From the NCBI GenBank assembly GCA_021789495.1, contig JAJYJM010000008.1, forward strand, positions 24,588 to 63,946: a DNA stretch of 39,359 nucleotides. The letters are read 5' to 3'. Positions 1-7,819 of this stretch are shown here, piece after piece. Positions within the stretch are counted from its first letter, which is position 1; each line of letters begins with the position of its first letter. The notes below the pieces were generated by a model. It was not told where the DNA came from. It made no database searches and saw only the letters and a program-made list of their open reading frames with translations. This DNA is from Nitrospirota bacterium (GTDB lineage: Bacteria > Nitrospirota > JACRHJ01). A program made the position numbers and the translations under genes.

Positions 1-2
1 CG

Positions 3-257
3 CACCTCTCGCACATAGTCTTCGACGCCCTTGTCAAGACAAAGGCCGCGGAAGCCCTGGAAGAAGACGCAAAGGTGCGGCGCGAGCTTAAGCAGGATAT
101 CGCCAAGGCCCTGAAAGGCGAGGAGGATATGGAAGAGGCCGTCAGGAAGAAAGTCCTCTCCTACTCCCGGAAGATACAGGAAGGAAGCCAGGAATGGGAC
201 ATACTCTTCCGGAAGCATTACCAGGAGGAACTGAAAAAGAGGGGTAGAATGCCATAG
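3..257 (+). CDS. DUF507 family protein, C-terminal part (5' end outside window)
   Basis: The frame is open from the first bases of the window to TAG at 255-257, so only the last 84 codons are present. The charged, helical C-terminus has the run 'RKKVLSYSRKI', then 'EGSQEWDILF' and 'KHYQEEL'. These match what I know of DUF507 (PF04368) proteins, small uncharacterised proteins common in Desulfobacterota, Nitrospirota and Aquificota. An internal ATG at 249 lies two codons before the stop and is not a start. An internal GTG at 75 could begin a 60-residue product, but the DUF507-like sequence continues upstream of it, so truncation by the window edge is the better reading. It sits directly upstream of the diguanylate cyclase gene. 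Function unknown. Confidence 0.75.
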   Translation, partial: HLSHIVFDALVKTKAAEALEEDAKVRRELKQDIAKALKGEEDMEEAVRKKVLSYSRKIQEGSQEWDILFRKHYQEELKKRGRMP

Positions 258-262
258 CTCAT

Positions 263-369
263 GGTGAAGGAGCATCCTCTCCGGAAAAATATTGTTCACA
301 ACAATGCTTCATCGGCTATCGCTCTATTTTACGTTCAAGATATTTTTTCTACGAGAATACTCCTTCACC
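263..369. repeat. ~107-bp palindromic element, copy 1
   Basis: The ends form a perfect 10-bp inverted repeat (GGTGAAGGAG at 263-272, CTCCTTCACC at 360-369), with further internal complementarity (GAAAAATAT near 281, ATATTTTTTC near 340). The right half is almost identical to a second copy at 2484-2586: the stretch 328-360 differs at only about one position. The two copies bracket the GAF-GGDEF gene. The longest open frame of that gene begins at ATG 261, so this element would supply its first ~36 codons. A small MITE-like or REP-like mobile palindrome is the likely identity. No transposase lies nearby. Confidence 0.75.
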
Positions 370-383
370 CGAAAGGCGACTTT

Positions 384-2468
384 TTGACACTAACCGGTTC
401 CGGCAGTTTCTTACGTAAAAACTACCTGGCGGTCTTTGCCTTCCTCGCGTATGCCGGAGCCGCCATAATCCCCTTCATGAGGCTTGGGTGGGATTCGCCG
501 TTCCTCGTTTTCTGGGCCGCCCTGCTTTTAATTATTCTTTCCGTCAGTTTTATAAAGCTTCTCCAACCCTCGGGGCCTCAGACCGCATCCGACCTAAGCT
601 TTGTCATCTCGCTTGTGCTTACGCTCGATTTATTCTCCGTCCTGCTCGGCCCGGAGAACCATTGGCTCCAGCCGATGAACTACGTCCTGATAGCCCTCTG
701 CGCGGTATATTACTCGCTCGGCTTTAATTTCATTGTCGCCGCTTTCATATTCATTCTCCAGCTTTCAAACGCGCTCTCCGCAGGGGCCGCGCCAAAGCCG
801 CTCGCCGGCCTTGCGGTGTTCGGCGCATACCTCCTTGGGACGGCGATAATCCTCGGCAGGCTTTTCCAGTCCGAGCAGAAGAAGAAGGAAAAGGCGATGC
901 TCGCCGTGCGCAGGCTGCACGAGGGCGCGGCGGGCATGGCCGACGGCGCGGACAGGCAGCTTTCGTCCATCTCGCCGCAGGGACGTCTGTCCAATCTCGT
1001 GGAAGGCGCGGCGGAGCTCGACATGGTGCTCGAAGAGCTTTTAAGGACAATCAGGACATCCATCCCATGCGGCAACGCCCTTATTTTCATGCCCACGGAG
1101 GGCGCCGAAAAGCTCTATCTCCGGCTGTATATCGGGGACGCCGCCCTGTCCGACATCCCCGAAATCGCCATCGGCCGGGGGCTTGTCGGATGGGTGGCGA
1201 AGGAGAAAAAGGCGGTGCTTGTAAAAGAGGGCGCGCACGGCCTCGGATACCTAAGCGACGAGCGCGATACCGGCGCATTCCTGGCCGTGCCGATAATGAA
1301 CGGCGGACTCCTGGAGGGCGTTATCGCGCTCGACGGCGCCGATGGGACATTCACGGAAAAAGACAAGGAAAGTCTTGCCGGTTTTGCGTCCCTCGCCCTT
1401 CACGTCCTGAAGAACGCAAGGGCGTACAAGCGGGTTGACATGTCGGCGAAGGAGTCCGAGGCCCTGCACCGAATAAGCGCGGAGTTGTCCTCAAGCCTCG
1501 ACCTGAAGACCATACTGGAGAAGCTCGCGACGCTCTCGCGGGAGATAATAGCCTACGACTACCTGACAATCTCGCTTGTAGATGGAACGGATTCTGCCGT
1601 ATTCAGGACGCTCAAGGGCTACGACGGGTTCAAGGTCCCGGAGGGGCCTGTGCCTTTTGCAAAGAGCCTGCTGGGGTGGATAGCACAGACCAGACAGGAG
1701 CTTTTTTTTAACGACATTGACCAGAGAACGCAAAAGCTCCCCGTGTTCCCGAACGGTCTGCTTAAGACGGACTTCCGGTCATTCCTCGGCATACCCCTCC
1801 TGAGCCGCGACTCCTGCCTTGGCGTCTTCACGATTGCCATGCGCGCGCCCGGCGCGATAACGCAATACCAGCACAATACGCTTTCCATCATCGCAAACCA
1901 GGTGGCAGTCAATATCGCCAACGCGAACCTCCATCAAGAAATGGCAAAGATGGCGACGACCGACGGGCTTACGGGGCTTACGAACCACCGGACTTTCCAG
2001 GACAAGGCCGACCTGGAGTTCGACAGGGCCTCAAGATACCCGGAGCCTATAGCGATACTCCTCTTCGACATAGACCACTTCAAGAAAATAAACGATACCT
2101 ACGGCCATCCCGTCGGGGACGCGGTGCTTAGGAAGATTGCGGCTCTCCTTCGGGACACTGTGCGGACTGTGGACATCGCGGCACGTTACGGCGGCGAAGA
2201 ATTCATAGCCCTGCTCATCAACACGGATATAAAAGGCGCGTCTCTCATGGCCGAGAGGATACGCGCAAGCATAGAGAAGAGTCGGTTCGTCCTGGACGGC
2301 ACGAGGATACCCGTAACCGTGAGCGTCGGCTACGCCGTCTTCCCGGAAGACGCGAAGGAAAAGAGCGGACTCATAGAGAAGGCCGACCAGGCCCTCTACG
2401 CCGCGAAGAACGGCGGCAGGAACCAGTGCCGCGCGTATCGGGAGATTGCAGCAGCGGCGTCAAAATAA
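384..2468 (+). CDS. Membrane-bound diguanylate cyclase, GAF-GAF-GGDEF
   Basis: Makes c-di-GMP from two GTP at the inner membrane. Counting from ATG 261, five or six membrane segments span residues ~55-200, a short coil follows, GAF domains lie at ~245-388 and ~400-556, and the GGDEF domain at ~565-725. The active-site loop is GGEEF (644-648), an active variant. The RxxD inhibitory site is intact (R635-D638), so product feedback inhibition is expected. The frame is open from ATG 261, but residues 1-36 would be translated from a palindromic repeat and that ATG has no Shine-Dalgarno sequence. TTG 384 has AAAGG six bases upstream and starts just before the first membrane helix, giving 694 residues. 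I prefer TTG 384, at moderate confidence. Ligands of the GAF domains cannot be read from sequence. Confidence 0.9.
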   Translation: MTLTGSGSFLRKNYLAVFAFLAYAGAAIIPFMRLGWDSPFLVFWAALLLIILSVSFIKLLQPSGPQTASDLSFVISLVLTLDLFSVLLGPENHWLQPMNYVLIALCAVYYSLGFNFIVAAFIFILQLSNALSAGAAPKPLAGLAVFGAYLLGTAIILGRLFQSEQKKKEKAMLAVRRLHEGAAGMADGADRQLSSISPQGRLSNLVEGAAELDMVLEELLRTIRTSIPCGNALIFMPTEGAEKLYLRLYIGDAALSDIPEIAIGRGLVGWVAKEKKAVLVKEGAHGLGYLSDERDTGAFLAVPIMNGGLLEGVIALDGADGTFTEKDKESLAGFASLALHVLKNARAYKRVDMSAKESEALHRISAELSSSLDLKTILEKLATLSREIIAYDYLTISLVDGTDSAVFRTLKGYDGFKVPEGPVPFAKSLLGWIAQTRQELFFNDIDQRTQKLPVFPNGLLKTDFRSFLGIPLLSRDSCLGVFTIAMRAPGAITQYQHNTLSIIANQVAVNIANANLHQEMAKMATTDGLTGLTNHRTFQDKADLEFDRASRYPEPIAILLFDIDHFKKINDTYGHPVGDAVLRKIAALLRDTVRTVDIAARYGGEEFIALLINTDIKGASLMAERIRASIEKSRFVLDGTRIPVTVSVGYAVFPEDAKEKSGLIEKADQALYAAKNGGRNQCRAYREIAAAASK

Positions 2469-2483
2469 GCGCCGGGCGCTTAC

Positions 2484-2586
2484 GGAGAGGGTATTCTCTC
2501 CGAAAAATTATTATTCACAATAGCGATCTTACGGCAATAGTTCTACTTTACGTTCAAGATAATTTTTCTACGAGAATACCCCCTCC
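2484..2586. repeat. ~103-bp palindromic element, copy 2
   Basis: The outer arms GGAGAGGGTATTCTC (2484-2498) and GAGAATACCCCCTCC (2572-2586) pair with one mismatch. Inner arms GAAAAATTAT and ATAATTTTTC also pair. The right half is nearly identical to the copy at 263-369. It begins 15 bp after the diguanylate cyclase stop codon, so it may also act as a transcript-end hairpin. The arms differ between the two copies but stay complementary within each copy. Confidence 0.75.
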
Positions 2587-2609
2587 TTCTCTATTCAGGG
2601 GCTGATGGG

Positions 2610-2636
2610 TTGACTCCCGCCTTTTCGTCATATAAT
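2610..2636 (+). promoter_or_regulatory. Sigma-70-like promoter for the acyl-CoA synthetase gene
   Basis: TTGACT (2610-2615) is followed by 15 bp and a perfect TATAAT (2631-2636). The spacer is short compared with the preferred 17 bp. Only eight bases separate the -10 box from ATG 2645, so transcription should begin at or within a base or two of the start codon. This would give a leaderless or nearly leaderless mRNA, consistent with the lack of any Shine-Dalgarno sequence. Confidence 0.55.
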
Positions 2637-2644
2637 ATATAAAA

Positions 2645-4747
2645 ATGGCTCCCGAACCTCTGCACAAATTCTTCAACCCCTCTTCCGTGGCAGTGATAGG
2701 CGCATCGAGAGACGCGGCTAAGGTCGGCCACAGCATCCTCGGCAACCTCAAGCGCAACGGTTATGCTGGAAAGCTCTATCCCGTCAACCCGAATGCCAAA
2801 AGAATACTCGGTCTTAAAGCATACCCGGACATCTTAAGCATCCGCGAGGCCGTAGACCTGGCCGTAATCGCGGTGCCCGCGAGGTTCGTCCTGGACTCCG
2901 TGCGGGAGTGCGCCAGGAAGGGCGTCATGGCCGCAATTGTCATAACCGCCGGCTTCAAGGAGACCGGCGATGAAGGACATATCCTTGAGCGGCAGGTTCT
3001 CGAAACCGCAGCAGCCGGAGGCGTCCGAATACTTGGGCCGAACTGTCTTGGGTTAATCAACACGGCGAACGGCCTGAACGCCTCCTTCGCGCCGCTTATG
3101 CCGAGGAAGGGGAGTATCGCTTTTTTTTCGCAGTCCGGCGCGCTCTGCACGGCAATACTCGACTGGTCCTTGGTGCGCGGCGTCGGGTTTTCCAAGTTCG
3201 TCTCGCTCGGCAACAAGTCCGACATAAGCGAGCTGGATATGCTCGAATACCTTGCGGACGACCATGAGACGCGCGTTATCCTTGGCTACATCGAGGGAAT
3301 AACGAATGGCCGCGAGTTCATGGAGAAGGCGGCGGAGGCAGTGCAGAAAAAGCCTCTGATAGTAATGAAGGGCGGCGGAACCGCCGCCGGGGCAAGGGCC
3401 GCGTCTTCTCACACCGGATCGCTCGCAGGCTCGGAGAGGGCCTTCGACGCGGCCTTCAGGCAGACCGGCGTCCTGCGCGCGCATACGATAGAAGACCTGT
3501 TCAACTTCGCGCTTGCGTTTGCCGATAACCCGATCCCGGAAGGGCCGGGGCTGTGCATCGTTACAAACGCGGGCGGACCCGGCATAATCGCGGCGGACGC
3601 GTGCGAACACTCGACGGCGAGTATGGCGGAGCTATCTTCCGGCACGGTCTCTTCGCTTCGCAGGAGCCTCCCGCCTACGGCGGGATTCTATAACCCGGTA
3701 GATGTCATAGGCGACGCGAGGGCGGACAGGTATGCGGCTGCGATGTCGGCTGTTATGAAAGACCCCGGCGTTGACGGCGCCCTCGTTATACTCACGCCCC
3801 AGGCCATGACGGAAGTGGAAGAGACGGCTAAAACGATCCTCCGGCTTAAGGGCAGGAAGGCGAAGCCGGTTTTGACCTGTTTCATGGGCGGCGACAGCAT
3901 AAGGAAAGGAGCGGAGATGCTCCGCTCCGGCGGGATACCGACATATCCCTATCCGGAAGACGGCGTGCGGGCCTTCGACGCATTGGTCAGATACCGCCGC
4001 GCAAAAGAAAGGCCGGATCCGGGTTTCGCGCATTTTGACGCGGACACGGAAAGGGCGCGCGTGGTAATATCGAAGGCGCGCGGGGCGGGCAGACACGAGC
4101 TTGGCGAGAAGGACGCGCGGGAGATAATCTCGGCCTACGGATTCCGCACGCCTATGAGCGCCCTTGCCAGGACTTCGGGCGAGGCGGTGAAAGCGGCGGT
4201 CAGCATAGGATTTCCCGTCGTGCTGAAAATCTCGTCCCCGGACATACTCCACAAGACGGACATCGGCGGCGTCAGGGCGAGTCTTCGCACGCCGCGCGAC
4301 GTGGAAACGGCATTTCTCGAAATAACCTCCAACGCCCGGAGGCTCATGCCTGGGGCTATGGTATGGGGATGCCTGGTGCAGGAGATGGTAGCGGGCGGAA
4401 GGGAAGTAATCCTCGGAATGACGCTCGACCACACCTTCGGCCCGCTGATAATGTTCGGCATGGGCGGGATTTACGTGGAGGCTCTTGGCGACGTATCATT
4501 CCGGATTGCGCCCGTCGGAACGCTTGAAGCCGGCGCCATGATGGATGAGATACGCTCTTCCAGGCTGCTCAAGGGGCTTCGCGGCGAAAGGCCGTCGGAT
4601 CTTGACGCCGCGAAAGAGTGCATATTGCGGCTTTCCCGGCTCGTTACGGATTTCCCGGAGATTGTGGAGATGGATATAAATCCCCTGCTGGTTCTGCCGG
4701 AGGGCGAAGGCGCGGTCGCCATCGACGCTAGGGTCGTGCTGGGATAA
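2645..4747 (+). CDS. ADP-forming acyl-CoA synthetase, fused alpha-beta subunits
   Basis: Interconverts an acyl-CoA (acetyl-CoA or a related acid) with the free acid, making ATP from ADP and phosphate in the fermentative direction. The 700-residue protein has the full fused architecture: an N-terminal CoA-binding Rossmann domain (~10-135, 'SVAVIGAS'), succinyl-CoA-ligase-like domains (~150-450) with the phosphorylated histidine in 'SSHTGSLAG' (H256), and a C-terminal ATP-grasp domain (~480-700, 'FPVVLKISSPDILHKTDIGG'). No key motif is missing. The start is ATG 2645, which lies immediately after a good -10 box and has no Shine-Dalgarno sequence. The downstream DRTGG-domain gene suggests a role in acetyl-CoA/acetate metabolism. 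Protein lysine acetyltransferases of the Pat type share part of this fold but carry a GNAT domain, absent here. Substrate is not predictable. Confidence 0.93.
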   Translation: MAPEPLHKFFNPSSVAVIGASRDAAKVGHSILGNLKRNGYAGKLYPVNPNAKRILGLKAYPDILSIREAVDLAVIAVPARFVLDSVRECARKGVMAAIVITAGFKETGDEGHILERQVLETAAAGGVRILGPNCLGLINTANGLNASFAPLMPRKGSIAFFSQSGALCTAILDWSLVRGVGFSKFVSLGNKSDISELDMLEYLADDHETRVILGYIEGITNGREFMEKAAEAVQKKPLIVMKGGGTAAGARAASSHTGSLAGSERAFDAAFRQTGVLRAHTIEDLFNFALAFADNPIPEGPGLCIVTNAGGPGIIAADACEHSTASMAELSSGTVSSLRRSLPPTAGFYNPVDVIGDARADRYAAAMSAVMKDPGVDGALVILTPQAMTEVEETAKTILRLKGRKAKPVLTCFMGGDSIRKGAEMLRSGGIPTYPYPEDGVRAFDALVRYRRAKERPDPGFAHFDADTERARVVISKARGAGRHELGEKDAREIISAYGFRTPMSALARTSGEAVKAAVSIGFPVVLKISSPDILHKTDIGGVRASLRTPRDVETAFLEITSNARRLMPGAMVWGCLVQEMVAGGREVILGMTLDHTFGPLIMFGMGGIYVEALGDVSFRIAPVGTLEAGAMMDEIRSSRLLKGLRGERPSDLDAAKECILRLSRLVTDFPEIVEMDINPLLVLPEGEGAVAIDARVVLG

Positions 4748-4756
4748 TAATAACCT

Positions 4757-4835
4757 GTCATTCCGAGCACAGCCGAGGAATCCACATTTGAATTTTAAAA
4801 TCAACTGTGGGTCCCTCCGCTACGGTCGGGACGAC
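4757..4835. repeat. Imperfect palindromic intergenic repeat (GTCATTCCGAGC type)
   Basis: The left arm from GTCATTCCGAGC at 4757 to about 4791 pairs imperfectly with the right arm at ~4801-4835, which ends CGGTCGGGACGAC. The two are roughly 70% complementary and enclose an AT-rich loop. Elements starting 'TGTCATTCCGAGC' and containing 'GAGGAATC' are common dispersed palindromes in many bacterial genomes. This one fills most of the gap between the synthetase and DRTGG genes. It overlaps a longer possible start of the next gene (ATG 4807), which argues against that start. Confidence 0.6.
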
Positions 4836-4872
4836 AAACATGGCAACCGCCCCATTTCACTGGAGGATTAAA

Positions 4873-5955
4873 ATGGTCCCGCTATATGTAGGTTCCACGG
4901 CAGGCTACTCCGGCAAAAGCCTCGTCTCCCTGGGCCTTGCGCTCAAGATGCAGGAAGACGGGCTTCGGGTGGCGTACATGAAGCCTTACGGAAGGGTGCC
5001 GACTGTCGAGGGCGGCATCCTCTCGGACGGAGACGTCCTTTTTATGAAAAAAAGACTGGGCCTCGCGGGGCCGCTTGAGAGGCTCTGCCCGGTCGTATAC
5101 TCGCACGACCTCATGGCGGAAGCCCTGCGAGGGCGCGGCAAAGACCTCCTGAAAAAGGTCATGGCGGCATACAAAACAATCTCCTCCGATGCGGACGCCG
5201 TAATCCTCGGCGGGGCAAGGAACATCTTCGACGGCAAATCCATAGGCATTTCCGGCGCGAGGATAATCAGGGAGACGGGCGCAAAGGCGCTTATAGTAGA
5301 CCCTTTCAACGGCGAGACGTGCGTGGACTGCCTGCTTTCCGTCAAGGATTTCCTGGGTGAAAACCTTGTCGGAGCCGTCATAAACCGCGTCCCCCCCGAG
5401 GGCATGGATTACCTGAAAGAGTCCGCCGGGCCGTTTTTAAAGAGAAAAGGCATACCCCTCATGGGTATAATTCCGGCAGACCCGGTACTAAACTCCATGA
5501 CCGTCCGGCAGGTGAACGAGTCGATAGGCGGGACGGCATTGTGCTGCGAGGAGAACATGGACGAACTCGTCGAGAACCTCTCCATAGGCGCGATGGACGT
5601 CGAGAGCGCGCTGAAGTATTTCAGGCGCACGCACAACAAGGCCGTCATAACCGGCGGACATCGCTCCGACATCCAGCTCGCTGCGCTGGAGACCTCGACA
5701 AAGTGCCTGATTCTGACTGGAGACCTCCTGCCGAACGCCCTTATCATCGCAAAGGCGAAGCTCTCCGGCGTGCCGGTGATAACGGTCAAGGGCGACACGC
5801 TCTCGACCGTCGAGCGGCTGGAATCCACGCTCGGCAAGGTGCGCATCCGCGAGGAGAGAAAGGTTGCGCGGGCAATGGAACTGATGCGCGCGCATTTCGA
5901 TTTCTCCGCCCTATACAAGGCGACGGGGATAAAAAAGGCGGGGGCAGGGAATTAA
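4873..5955 (+). CDS. P-loop NTPase with C-terminal DRTGG domain (Pta N-terminus-like)
   Basis: The N-terminal half (~1-210) is a BioD/CobQ-like P-loop domain with Walker A 'GSTAGYSGKS' at residues 7-16. The C-terminal half (~215-340) resembles the DRTGG domain ('GGHRSDIQLAALE', 'LILTGDLLPN'). The same pair forms the regulatory N-terminal region of long phosphotransacetylases, but the catalytic PTA domain is absent, so this 360-residue stand-alone protein is more likely a regulator or sensor than an acetyltransferase. The start is ATG 4873, with GGAGG six bases upstream. An upstream in-frame ATG at 4807 falls in a palindromic repeat and has no ribosome site. The gene lies between an ADP-forming acyl-CoA synthetase and a DUF3786 gene and overlaps the latter by one base, implying co-translation and a role in acyl-CoA or acetate metabolism. 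Confidence 0.85.
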   Translation: MVPLYVGSTAGYSGKSLVSLGLALKMQEDGLRVAYMKPYGRVPTVEGGILSDGDVLFMKKRLGLAGPLERLCPVVYSHDLMAEALRGRGKDLLKKVMAAYKTISSDADAVILGGARNIFDGKSIGISGARIIRETGAKALIVDPFNGETCVDCLLSVKDFLGENLVGAVINRVPPEGMDYLKESAGPFLKRKGIPLMGIIPADPVLNSMTVRQVNESIGGTALCCEENMDELVENLSIGAMDVESALKYFRRTHNKAVITGGHRSDIQLAALETSTKCLILTGDLLPNALIIAKAKLSGVPVITVKGDTLSTVERLESTLGKVRIREERKVARAMELMRAHFDFSALYKATGIKKAGAGN

Positions 5956-6566
5956 TGGAAAAGGCATACAATATCGAGTCCGGGGAGGACAAGGCCTGGC
6001 GGGAACTTGGGGAGGCCGACCCGCGCGAGGTCGAGACGAACAGCGGCGCCGAATATATCGAATCGAAAGACACCTACAGGCTTGAGATACTTGGCGGAGT
6101 GCACGAGGTGTCCGTCCGCGAGAGAAAGACAGCCTGCATATCCGAGCCGGGCAGGAAACCTGAGTATTTCATAAGCCTCACGGCGCCGATTTACCTTGTG
6201 CAGGCAAAACCGATTCTTCCTTCCGGCGAGCTTGTGAAGGAGGTTGCCGGCGGGGGATTCTTTTTCAGGGGGTCGCATACCCTGCCGCTTGACTCCATTG
6301 CCGGCAAATACGGGGGGAACAGGGATTTATTCCTGCGGGCGGCGGCATGCGTGGGCGGGGTTACCATTCCGGGCGGAGACGCGGCTTTTGCCTTCCATGC
6401 CTATCCCAGGATAGTCATGGCGTTCATGCTCTGGCTCGCGGACGAGGAGTTCGAGGCCAGGGCGAGTCTCCTTTTCGATTCAAACGCCCATCTACACATG
6501 GCCCTCGACGCCCTCTGGGCGGTTGCGCTCACTGCCTGCCGGAGGATACTGGCATTTACTTCCTGA
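5955..6566 (+). CDS. DUF3786 domain protein
   Basis: The 203-residue protein matches the DUF3786 pattern from memory: a central 'GGGFFFRGSHTLPLDSIAGKYG' region (~110-131), 'ALGG'-like and 'GGDAAFAFHAYPRIVMAFMLW' segments, and a C-terminal 'DEEF.A..SLLFDSNAHLHM' motif. Function is unknown. In anaerobes the family often accompanies corrinoid, CO-dehydrogenase or acetyl-CoA genes. Its ATG overlaps the stop of the preceding gene (TAATG), so it is probably translationally coupled to the DRTGG protein. Its 3' end overlaps the convergent cheY gene by 11 bases. No signal peptide or membrane segment is seen. Confidence 0.8.
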   Translation: MEKAYNIESGEDKAWRELGEADPREVETNSGAEYIESKDTYRLEILGGVHEVSVRERKTACISEPGRKPEYFISLTAPIYLVQAKPILPSGELVKEVAGGGFFFRGSHTLPLDSIAGKYGGNRDLFLRAAACVGGVTIPGGDAAFAFHAYPRIVMAFMLWLADEEFEARASLLFDSNAHLHMALDALWAVALTACRRILAFTS

Positions 6567-6930
6567 CGTATTCATTTACCAGCCTTAGAAGCTCCGCCGT
6601 CTGGATCGGCTTGGAGAGGTAGGCGTTCGCGCCCAGGGCCAAACCCTTCTTCCTGTCCTCCTCGGCGCCCTCCGTCGTTATTATTATTATCGGCATGTCC
6701 TTGTGCTGGTCGTTCCCGCGGATAAGCGAGACGAGCTTAAGTCCGTCCATTATCGGCATGTTTATGTCCGTCAGGACGAGGTCGAATTTCTGCGCCGAGA
6801 GCTTCTTCAGCGCGTCTATGCCGTCCGTGGCCTCCATTATCTTGGCCCCGTGCACCCTCTTCAGGGCGAAGGAAATAAGCTGCCTCATGGTTGGCGAATC
6901 TTCGACTATCAGGAAATTTATTTCAGCCAT
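6556..6930 (-). CDS. CheY-like single-domain response regulator
   Basis: A 124-residue stand-alone receiver domain with no output domain. The phosphorylation site is D55 ('LVLTDINMP'), with the acidic pair E10/D11, the switch T85/T86 and K107 ('YLSKP') all present. ATG 6930 is preceded by AAGGAG. It is the last gene of the large chemosensory operon, 30 bp after the GAF-domain gene. It could carry CheA phosphate to an output or act as a phosphate sink, since a second cheY lies at the head of the operon. Its stop codon lies inside the tail of the opposite-strand DUF3786 gene. No terminator is visible in the overlap. Confidence 0.92.
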   Translation of the reverse strand: MAEINFLIVEDSPTMRQLISFALKRVHGAKIMEATDGIDALKKLSAQKFDLVLTDINMPIMDGLKLVSLIRGNDQHKDMPIIIITTEGAEEDRKKGLALGANAYLSKPIQTAELLRLVNEYVRK

Positions 6931-6960
6931 TTTTATGCTCCTTATGCAAATGCGGCCTGC

Positions 6961-7791
6961 TTAAGCCGGTTTCTCTTTTATGAGGTCGAGGAAACTCTGG
7001 ATGGTAACGAGCTTTCTCTCCGACTGAGAATAAAGCCTTGAAGAGAATATGGCCGTCGCCGCATGTCCGGCGAGCATGGAGAAAAGCTCGTAGTCCACTT
7101 CCGTGAACTCCTTCTTCTGCACGAGCAGCTTGTAAATCACTATTACGCCGATTACATGCTCCTTTATCTTAAGCGGTATGCAGACTATCGGGAGCAGGAG
7201 GTCCGGCTTTTCGCCGGGGGCGTCCGCGGCATAATAGCTTTCTCCCTCGGCTGCGACACGGCCTATTATACCCTCGCCCGTGGCTATGGACGGCATGTCC
7301 TCGACCGCCACTCCCTCAGTCGCCACCGCGGAGAGCTCCATTGTCTTTTCGTCCAGGAGCATTATCGCGAACTTCTCCGCGCCGACAAGGTTCATTATAA
7401 TCTCAAGCACCGTCTTTACGGCTTCGGAAAAATCGAGCGTGGAATGGAGCTGGTAGCTTGCGACGTAGAGATTCGCCAGGTTGTTGTTCTCCTGCTCGAC
7501 CTCAAGGTATTTCTCCGCGAAGCTCTTGTTCTCCAGTTCAACCTCCCGGTACCGTTCCATCAGCCGACGGTTCTCCTCCACGAGTGAAGCCATCTGCTCT
7601 TCGAGCGTCTTTACCCTTGCGGGATCGACTTCCCTGGCCCGCTTGTTTTCTTCCTCGAGCTGGACAATCTTGAAACGGAGCTTCTCGTTCTCAGCCAGGA
7701 CCTCCTGGGTAAACTCCTCCCCTTTCCTGAATATCTGGAGGAATTCCTCCGTCCTAATCTTCAAGTCTTTATGTCCTTCCCTGCTGTCCAA
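6961..7791 (-). CDS. Coiled-coil plus GAF domain protein
   Basis: A cytoplasmic protein of 276 residues. Residues ~15-115 are a long heptad-rich coiled coil full of Glu, Lys and Leu, and a GAF domain covers ~120-265 ('LVGAEKFAIMLLDEK', 'GEGIIGRVAAEGE', 'IPLKIKEHVIGVIVIYKL'). There is no kinase, GGDEF or DNA-binding output, so it likely works through protein contacts, perhaps bringing a small-molecule or redox signal to the chemosensory array. It lies between cheB and the distal cheY with 28-30 bp gaps, in the same operon. No haem- or iron-ligand signature is evident in the GAF domain. Confidence 0.85.
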   Translation of the reverse strand: MDSREGHKDLKIRTEEFLQIFRKGEEFTQEVLAENEKLRFKIVQLEEENKRAREVDPARVKTLEEQMASLVEENRRLMERYREVELENKSFAEKYLEVEQENNNLANLYVASYQLHSTLDFSEAVKTVLEIIMNLVGAEKFAIMLLDEKTMELSAVATEGVAVEDMPSIATGEGIIGRVAAEGESYYAADAPGEKPDLLLPIVCIPLKIKEHVIGVIVIYKLLVQKKEFTEVDYELFSMLAGHAATAIFSSRLYSQSERKLVTIQSFLDLIKEKPA

Positions 7792-7819
7792 ATCTACCTC
7801 CCGCGCATCGGCCCTGACA

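Noticed and set aside
3632-4432. A 266-codon minus-strand frame inside the acyl-CoA synthetase gene
   Set aside because: A shadow frame of a conserved enzyme in GC-rich DNA, Arg/His-rich, with no family resemblance.
5541-5954. Upstream extension of the DUF3786 frame
   Set aside because: The extra 138 codons are out-of-frame DRTGG coding sequence. ATG 5955 overlaps the previous stop and starts the conserved domain region.
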